Program-made: the position numbers and the translations under genes
Shown here: piece by piece, positions 55,906 to 64,000 of the stretch
Layout of the letters: each line of letters opens with the position of its first letter
Position numbering within the stretch: the stretch's first letter is position 1
Notes under the pieces: generated by a model
Databases searched by the model: none
What the model saw: only the letters and a program-made list of their open reading frames with translations
Told to the model about the DNA's origin: nothing
Source: Metellina segmentata
Taxonomy: Eukaryota; Arthropoda; Arachnida; Araneae; Tetragnathidae
Length of the DNA stretch: 64,000 nt
Direction: 5' to 3'
Assembly: GCA_947359465.1 (NCBI GenBank)
Contig: OX375879.1
Location: forward strand, 93,242,078-93,306,077

Positions 55906-58589
55906 TCCATGCCTTCCTTCTCCTGGGTGTATATCTTTCTTCTGTGTTAATAAAACTTTCATTGTTTGTGACGAGGTCTTTACTTGATATTGCATGTTGT
56001 GTCTAGTGCAGCTTGGTCAAATATGGCTCTTGCGTTAAAAAAAACCGCTCCAAAACCAACCAACTCTGGTAACCACGGTACTGTGGGCTACTTTTTGTTA
56101 AGTAAAATACCGAAATGGAGATTAGTAAAGTATGGAATGGCAATGACTGAATTTGTTTTTCGAAAACACTGCCTGTGGTATACTGCTTAGAAACCCACTA
56201 CCTTGTATACATTTTTTTTCTTCGAAAATAATTGTTTGAACGAAGCCTTTTACATCAATATTATAGCCATGATTTTGATCTGTTTCACATTTGAAAAGTA
56301 AGTTTCAATTTTTGAATATCTGTTCATTATACTTTACATCTATGATATATGTTAGATCGGTCAAAATATATTCGTTACTAATATTAGATTTGAAAAGAAT
56401 TCATTTATGATGCACATGTACAAAAAAGTATACGTTGTAAACATTTTTATGAATTCAAGAATTGTATTGCATGTTACCAAATGTCTAACTCAAGGTTCAG
56501 AACAAGAAACGATAAATAAAATGGCTTTGTGATTTTTGTTTCTAAATCAATGTTAAAGTACTTCAAGTCGATCAATGGCAGCCTATTCAGAATTCTGGAA
56601 ATAATGAATCTGGCTGTAAATCCACAGGGTTCAATATGCTATACATTGTGCAAACGAATACTGTCAATTCAAATTGAATAAAATTAGACTGGTCTAAAAA
56701 CATTTTTATCTACGATTGGGGACCCTATATAATTTCCTCACGTTGGTGCCACCACTACTGTGCTTCATCCACTCAAATCAAATTATTTTTTATAGAAATT
56801 TTAGATTTTATCATTAATTAAAAAATAGAGTTAATTTTGAATCACTTTGTTTTGTATCTATTCAGTTGAATTCAATCTTGAAGAATTATACTTTTCCTTT
56901 AACAAATCAGGATTTTAAGCTTCCGCCATATCGAAATAAACGATTGCTAGTAATTTTGATTTTGAAATGTCGAAACTTTCGAACTTATTTTTTCACTTTC
57001 AACCATATGTTCCAATCTAATTAGTCCTTGTCTAGGAAACCATATTCGTAAAGTATGCAGTCAAATTTTTATCCATTTCAGGTCAAGTATTATTGTCATC
57101 ACTGATATGAAAATTTGTGGAGTGCTGTATTAATTGTTCTCGTCAAATGATTGTGGTTCAAAAGTCATTAGTTCTTTCCCTTCGGGATTGATCCCGGACA
57201 GTTGACAATAGCTCGTTGTGTTTTCACCATTGCGTAATTAATTAAGTAGTACCTTATGGTCATCACAATTATTCTACAGATAAAAAAAATGAATTCGAAT
57301 TAAAACACAATCAAATAGAAATGTTACTTACAAATACTTCCTTCTGTCTTCATGTCTAATGATTACAGATAAGAACCAATAATTTTTCTTCGACTTATAA
57401 CAAGTGAAACATACTAAATCAACATTTCTAAAACACGAGTGTTAGTTTTTCTGGTACAGAATGTGGTATATTTTAAACTGGTGAACTCTGCCTTTTCAGT
57501 ATGTTATTTTGACGTGGATACATCTTTTTAAAATCAGACCAGTTCGGAAAAGTGAGCGTATCGAAATGACAGGCATCGAGTTCGGTCTAAAAATTTTGAT
57601 ATTATCCACGCAAAAACCCAAACTAATCTAGTGCCATTGGATAGCCGAGGGAACAAAGACTTGTTAGTGACCGTGAGTTCGCGCACCTCAACAATGCGTC
57701 GTTTTGGTGACTTTCTGCTGCAAAATTAAAATCAGCTCAACTCGGGACTGCAAAGCGCTACGACGTCGAAATTGGACTCGAACGAAAGATAAAGAAATGA
57801 TCTGTCGATATAAGACATTGTGAAAAACATAGTGTTGGCTGAGGTGGTAGGTAGTTGAATTAACGTTGTACTGGAGCGACGGTCCGCGATCAATCCAGAA
57901 TGTACTTGTAAAAGCCGAGAAGATATACATCGATCGTAGTCTTTGTTCTAGAGCAGATCGTTAGCTTTCGATAAAAACTGAATAGGCTACATACTGCATT
58001 TGTCTTTCTTTCATTTGCTACACACAAATAAATACTATGCGCTAACGAGTTCACATAAAACATTGTGGCTGTTCCGAGGCAGCATACCAGATTTATTTTT
58101 TTGCAAGTAGGTTAAAATTGTTTTTGGGAAACAGCGAGGGTAGAGGATAGTGAGTTGAATATATCCCCTTGGGTTGTTTTCAGAGCTGTTTTTTTTTTAC
58201 CTAGTACGCTTCTTTTATAAGCTGATGATTTATTTTCAATTTTAAAACTGAGTTCTGAATTTGGGAATACGTTAAAACGACAAACAATAAACTCAACCTA
58301 AGTTTTCATTGAGTCGATTTTTGATGAGGTTGTAAAGGTAAAATATGCTTCTATAGGAGAGGAATTAAATCCATAAAACTGAAGAAATGGTGAAAACATA
58401 AAGATTATTGAGGGGATAAATAAAGTTTCCTTTGGAACAACTCTGAACTTTGTTACGTGTTACATTCTAAGACAGCAAAAGTGTTACACCAGAAGGAATT
58501 GTCAGAATCCAATGAAATTTACAAGGTTGGTAAAGTGCTTATGAATGAGTAAATGATTAAAATTTGAGTCTGAAATATGCAAACTTTAT
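55906..58589. other. AT-rich stretch with SINE scraps
   Basis: A plus-oriented SINE 3' end at 57179-57245 (GGGATTGATCCCGGACAG), a tRNA-like head at 57632-57690 (TAGCCGAGGGAAC, GTGAGTTCGCGCACC) and a minus-oriented scrap at 57841-57905. No gene recognised; a 68-codon frame at 55984-56190 has no motif. Confidence 0.5.
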
Positions 58590-59360
58590 TGAAAGAAATT
58601 AAGAAAGTGGTAGCATTCAGTATGGTGTATGACCGCCATTATTCCTAATGCTGCATGCAAAGCGCCTTGGTAATGAGTCATACAGGCTCCTCCTTATGAA
58701 GGCCTGCGAGAGTTCATTCTATGCTGATTGAACCATGTCACGTAGTTACAGCAGATTACGCGGTACGGGTGGTGTGGTGCCATCTCGTCCAATGGCATTC
58801 CATACATTCTCGATCGGGGACAGGTCCGGTGAGTATGCCGGCCATGGTTAATATCGTTGTGTCGTAGAAAAGCTCTTGAGACGGCAGCAATATGGGGTCG
58901 AGCGTCTTGTTGAATAAGCGGACGAATCTGGAAATTCAGGAATGGGGGCGTAACTGACTATGAAATTTCTTATACATAACGCTGGCCTGTCCAAGAGCCC
59001 GTAACGAATACCAAAGGTGATTTGGCATCATACGCAATTGCACCTCACACTATGACACCATGTCTTCTGGACGTGTGACGCTCCACAACAAACCGTGAAT
59101 CTTGAGCTGACCACGTTGCCTCCACACACGAATTCGACTGTCGTCTGCACATTGACAGTAGCGGGATTCGTCAGAGGAAGACCACTCGATGCCATTCGAC
59201 GCCCCATGTCCGTCTGGCACGACACCATTCCAGTTTTTGACGGCGATGCTATGCTGTTAAAGGCAGTCGTCGTAACGGTCAACGTGAGTTTAGGCCCACG
59301 TCGTGAAGCCGTCGACAATTGGTAACAACGTAACTTCATCCGGCATACAGAGTTGGTGTT
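58590..59360 (-). pseudogene. Tc1/mariner transposase relic
   Basis: Minus-strand blocks in order: an HTH-to-DDE linker with EWCRARRTWG; VVFSDESRYC with the first catalytic Asp near 59175; then GAIAYDAKSPLVF; QQDARPHIA with the second Asp near 58890; and PIENVWNAI-like sequence near 58805 with the acidic third residue. Blocks lie in different frames with stops. No TIRs were identified with confidence. Confidence 0.78.
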
Positions 59361-61130
59361 AATGCAACGAATCTTACCCGAGTACAAACATATTTCTCAG
59401 TATTGAGTTAAAATAAGATGTCATCATATCTCATTCTGGTGTCCAATGTATCATCTCCACTCTTAAAATAGAAAACCTTTTGATTTATCATTTTATTTAT
59501 TTGATTTATCTGTTCTCATTTATCATGCACAGTATGCGAATTACAATTTCACAGACCGATGGATAATTTGGCAGAATAATTGCCACTACACCTTTGCTAA
59601 AAATAATCCTTTCAGTCGCAAATGAAATAGGATGTGACGTGTGCCTTCCACTTATGAGGGATGTTGAATCTTCATAGTTTATACCTACGATGATTTCCAC
59701 TAGAGTCTTAAAATTGTAAGTGAATTTTTCCTTTTTAAGCAATGTTTTGGAATTCATAGTATGACAAAACCTGTTTTCCGGGGTTACCAATTTACAGAAC
59801 GACTAGATTTACTAGTAATTTATGTCCTTGTGTCATCGTGAGATACTCCAACCGGAAAAAGAAAACAATCATCGGAATTTCGGAATGCCGAATGTATTCT
59901 GATTGGTGAACATTTTGACGCCAGCTGCTGTTCTTGTGTCGTGCGCTTTACGAATTGATAAGAGCAGGTGAAAATAGAAGTGTCCTCTGGCAAGTGGTGT
60001 TCTTCCAGAATGATCTCTGATTGGTCTTTGACTTTTGCCTTTGGACGATTTTAAAAACTACGACAGAGGCCTCTGGGGAGAGGACACAAAAGAATGCCGG
60101 AAGCAACTGGTGAGGTTGTTTCCCTCGCGCTGGCCTGTAATTTACATATTTTTATGCATAGGAATATGTTGAAACGATGATGTAAATAGTGTATATATTC
60201 TTGTTCTCGGAATAATATGATTAATATATCTTATAATTATATCTTAGCTGTTGGTTGTCTTCTCTATGTGTACGATTCGTACAGTTTTCATGCTACCGTT
60301 TTGTAGGCGAGGACACCACAGCCAATGAAGTCAAGTACTCAAAAGTTTGATCAATAGACACATCCCTTACGAAACTGACACTCAATTGATATAAGAGGAT
60401 CTCCAACTGAGAGTTTAGCAATTGGAAGTTCTATGGGAGGATATTATAACAATGTCTACTAACTTCCTAATGTTCCCTGTTCATTTCTTTGATAAGGTAT
60501 TCCTATCAAATGTAGCAAGGAGCGGAGATCAGAAACTAACCAAGTATAGCGGTGAAAGCTCGGCCTCTATCCAATGTATGGATCAGTTTGTTTCAGTGTG
60601 AGTGGAATCACGAAAAATTGCTTTTACTCTTATCAATGCCCTTTATGAAAGCTAGAGTAATACGAAAGACAGTTCAGCTGGTGTTTCTTTGAATCGGTGT
60701 GAAGTGGAAAAGATATTTCCCGCTTGGCTTTCTGGAAAACATTCTGTTCATTAGAGGAACTAGAGAATATGAATGTTGATTTGAATTGTCTGTAAGGAGT
60801 CTTTTTTAATGGCCATCTCAAAACATGAAGTCGATTTCACCTATCTCACAAAAGATAAAATTATTGATCCTGAATTGTCATAACTATCTTATGCTGTCAT
60901 AACTTTATTGTGATTGTGAATACAAGTGACCTATTCAGAGGTCAAATCTGAATTAATAAAGACAGACAGCAGTGAAGATAGCAGCTATTATGGTGAACAG
61001 AGTAAGAAAAATATATAGTAGAAATTGACTTCAAACTTTATCAAATATTTTTACTACTTATATAAACATGTGGCAACAATCAGGGATTTATTTAATTTTA
61101 TCGTCTGAAACTAAATTAGTAGAATTGAAG
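59361..61130. other. Intergenic stretch
   Basis: No gene assigned. A 94-codon minus-strand frame at 59506-59790 has no recognisable motif. 59980-60330 has CAAT- and TATA-like motifs and might be an LTR remnant, unproven. Confidence 0.45.
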
Positions 61131-61940
61131 AGAATAATTTTGACTTCGTTGATTTTCCGAACTGTCGAATGTAATTGAGCAAAGAAGAAGCAAGAAATTT
61201 TGTTTCCGCAATGGAATTTCTGTTACAAACACATATGAAATGTTGCAAAAAGCTTCTACAGGCAATCGTTTATCAAAAACAATAGTATTTGATTAGTTGT
61301 AGTGTCCCGAGATATGCTTTCTCAAGGCGATTCCTTTTTAAAACGCATTATTATTGGTGATGAAACTTGAATCTATGCTTCTGAAAACAGCTCAACAATC
61401 AAGTGAATGGCACTTGAAAGGTAAAGCAAGACCAAAAAGACCACGCCAAAGTCACTCAAAAATCAAGGAAATGTTGACTTTTCTTTGATTGTCGAGGGGT
61501 GTGTATTATGAATTCCTACCAACTCTAACTAGATGGTCAATAAAGATTATTATATGAGTGTTTTTCGCCGTTTGCTTGAAGCAATTCGTTTTAAACGACT
61601 TGAATTCTGGTGAAAGAACTGGTAGGTTTTGCATCACGATAATGAGCCTACTCATAGAGTAATTATTCGTGAGTTTTTGACCTTTTCGTATTTCAACGGA
61701 TGAAATTCCCTCTTCGTGGGCACCGTTTTGAGTCCATTGATGCAATAACTCGATACGATCCCTGAAGAGCTTTCACAGAAACGAGTTTAAGACATGTTTT
61801 GAGAATTGGTAAAAACGTTGGCAGAAGAGCATTGAAATCGGAGATTACTTTGAAGGAGATGTAATACAGTTTGACCAATAAATTGATACCTTTTGCTTTA
61901 TGATTGCATTCCAGGTACTTTTTGATCACTGTAGTATGAT
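61131..61940 (+). pseudogene. Mariner (DD34D-type) transposase relic
   Basis: The plus strand reads IIIGDET then TGA where Trp is expected (61368-61370), then IY: the conserved GDETWIY first catalytic motif. It is followed by a GVVYYEFLPT-like block, RRLLEAIRFKR, and LHHDNEPTHR with the second Asp near 61635. The third catalytic block is not clear. Several frameshifts. Related to the Mos1/irritans group by these motifs. Confidence 0.8.
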
Positions 61941-63040
61941 GTATTTATAATGTGTTTTGGACTTCTATTGGAAGAGGATAACGTATACTTCATTTTTTTT
62001 TACTGTCATTTGATAACTTTTACTGACAATTCTGCTCTTTCGAGATTGGTGGAGATCTGACAAGACGATTTAATGGAGTTGTGATACAAACCAGCCTTGC
62101 CTGTGTATTTAACAAACTATTTATGTAACATGTTTGTAATTAGTTTCTTATTTACAGAAAAATACGCTTTTTGCCATTGACACAATAATTGTTATCATTA
62201 TCGAAAACAATTTATCAAATATATCGCCTCTAATTTAAAAACAAAATTGACCCCTGATATAACATAACTTCTGATAATATTTGACAATCAATGCTCAAGA
62301 ATTCATCAATTTTTACTCATATTCATTCAAAAGTTTTTCATTGAGCAATTTTCTTATGAGCAATTTCATAAAATCGTGAAAAATCACTATTTTTATTTGG
62401 TATTTTATCGAGCAAAACTAAGTTGCATTGAAACTATGAAAATTTTTTTACTGATTAATAAGTTTTTATCAATCCTCATTATTGATAAGAGTTGACAAAA
62501 AAAAATAAACGACAAACTACTGTACGAGAGTTGAAAGTTTACATTTGATTGACTGTAAAATAGACACATTTGTGTTCTTGAAAAAACATGGAAAAAATTT
62601 AAAGAAAACCGCACAAATTTTAATATATTGTCATATTTCTATTTTTATCGTGACAATGACCCCAGAAGCATAACGACCATTTTTTAGATTATTTGTCTCA
62701 CCCAACTGTCAAAATGTCATCAAAACCTCTGCGCAATGTCAGTACTCCAGATCTATTGAGAATGTTTCGAAAAATTTGGATTAAAATTGAACACTTCAGG
62801 GTTTCCAAACAAAATGAATTCAGAGAATAACTCGGTGAGAAATGAACGATCTGTAACCAGTATGTCATGAAATTTATTGAAATTCGATGCCAAATAGACT
62901 GAGAGAAGTTAAAAAGATCCCATAACATAAGAGTTTTACTATTACATATTTTAAAAACTCATTATGGTGCCTTAACACATTTCAAATCGGTAATGAATAG
63001 AGACATGGGTAAGTGGGATTTGCTTATGCTGCATAAATGC
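61941..63040. other. AT-rich intergenic stretch
   Basis: No feature recognised. Confidence 0.6.
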
Positions 63041-63382
63041 AGTATTAAGTACCAGTGTATTTGACAGTGCGAATTCGGTGAAAAGACACAAGACCCGAGT
63101 TCAACTACCAATTTCTTGACTAAATAGTGCCATAGATCTATAAGTACCAGTGTATTATTAAGTATTAAGTACCAGTGTATTTAACAGTGCGAATTCGGTG
63201 AAAAGACACAAGACCCGAATTCAACTACCAATTTCTTGACTAAATAGTGCCCTAGATCTATAAGTACCAGTGTATTATTAAGTATTAAGTACCAGTGTAT
63301 TTAACAGTGCGAATTCGGTGAAAAGACACAAGACCCGAATTCAACTACCAATTTCTTGACCAAATACTGCCCTAGATCTATA
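63041..63382. repeat. 120-bp tandem repeat, nearly three units
   Basis: Units start at 63041, 63161 and 63281 with exact 120-bp spacing and only a few substitutions. Each contains AGTATTAAGTACCAGTGTAT and TAGATCTATAA. The first unit differs slightly more than units 2 and 3 do from each other. Confidence 0.93.
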
Positions 63383-64000
63383 AAACCTAAAAACAATCAA
63401 GAAACCACTTGATTAAAACGAGTTGGAAACATTAAATACTTCCCTCCCATCAAAAAACAAACATGCTTTCCGACCCCTTTTACTTTCTTTTCACAATTAC
63501 TTGACACTGTCGTGGGTTTGGCACAGATTCACCAAGGTTGACCCTTGTGCCATGAAACCACAAAACAACAAACCAAGTTTAAAAAAATATGCAACAACTA
63601 CACAGCAATATATATACATAATCCCAAAGGCTCCTTTCCTTTCAAAAACACAACTGAAACGCTTTCTTTCTCTTCGATTTTTAAAAGCTTCTGTCAAAAG
63701 CGTCGAAAAGGATCTTCCGAAGCCCGAAACCCGGCAGTTTCACAAACAGTCCTCAGGCTTCCTGTCAACAGTGTATAATCACTGCTCCAGTTTTCTTTTG
63801 TCTCGCCACACAGATGTGCAATTAATTTTCCTTTGTCTTCGTCGACCGTGTGTGTGTGCGTATAGGGGTGGGTGGGTACTGGAACAGGTCGGAAAATTAA
63901 ATGAGTTTTCACGGGCACTCGTGAGTCAGCGGTTGTCGGGTTAGAGGCTTGACGAACAATCTGCTACAAATTGCTTTTCATTTGCCTCCTCGTCGGCCTG
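63383..64000. other. Less AT-rich terminal stretch
   Basis: Base composition rises in GC and several overlapping frames are open on both strands (173 codons on plus at 63423-63944). None has a recognisable motif. Could be the approach to a host gene beyond the right edge. Confidence 0.3.

Noticed and set aside
59506..59790. 94-codon minus-strand frame
   Set aside because: No motif or neighbour supports a gene.
59980..60330. Solo LTR with CAAT and TATA-like motifs
   Set aside because: No partner LTR, no clear TG...CA ends and no target duplication visible.
63423..63944. 173-codon plus-strand open frame
   Set aside because: No recognisable motif, frames also open on the opposite strand, and composition reflects a locally less AT-rich region.

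Overview
The window reads as AT-rich arthropod nuclear DNA, most likely from a chelicerate such as an orb-weaving spider. This is inferred from the mix of BEL/Pao, Tc1/mariner, hAT, Helitron, LINE and tRNA-derived SINE remnants and from the lack of any long intact gene. No bacterial gene organisation, rRNA, CRISPR array or complete host gene is visible. Nearly every long open frame is a decayed mobile-element gene or a shadow frame inside one.

The dominant architecture is a segmental duplication in direct orientation. Copy A spans 1-24942 and runs off the left edge. Copy B spans about 24943-44602. Copy C, about 44603-49514, keeps only the BEL element and its right flank. A and B carry the same landmarks in the same order: a minus-strand BEL/Pao retrotransposon, a ZBED5-like hAT transposase remnant, a deleted Tc1-like element, a long AT-rich stretch with exon-like segments and a 41-bp minisatellite, a LINE RNase H scrap joined to a SINE, a second tRNA-headed SINE, a mariner-type helix-turn-helix remnant, a Kazal-like exon candidate, another SINE, a perfectly conserved 136-bp island, and a non-autonomous Helitron.

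The copies differ in informative ways. A holds two BEL interiors in tandem sharing one middle LTR (LTR-interior-LTR-interior-LTR), and the middle LTR is a chimera of the two outer types. B holds a single BEL interior. A also has a 545-bp hAT-type MITE with an 8-bp target duplication that is missing from B. B has a private tandem duplication of about 160 bp. In C, about 1.1 kb of BEL pol is replaced by a Tc1-like element whose first catalytic Asp has become Asn.

From 49515 to the right edge the sequence is single-copy here. It contains a triplicated 182-bp unit with an exon-like segment, two LINE RNase H fragments, a dense cluster of tRNA-derived SINEs in both orientations (54.8-55.9 kb), a Tc1-like transposase relic, a mariner relic with a Trp-to-stop change in its first catalytic motif, a triple 120-bp tandem repeat, and a less AT-rich final 600 bp.

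No multi-gene system is encoded. The most interesting points are the recombinant LTR array, the 136-bp island unchanged between otherwise diverged copies, the Kazal-like exon whose A/B differences are mostly synonymous, and the His/Asp/Gly-rich exon-like repeat that differs by exactly 24 bp between copies.
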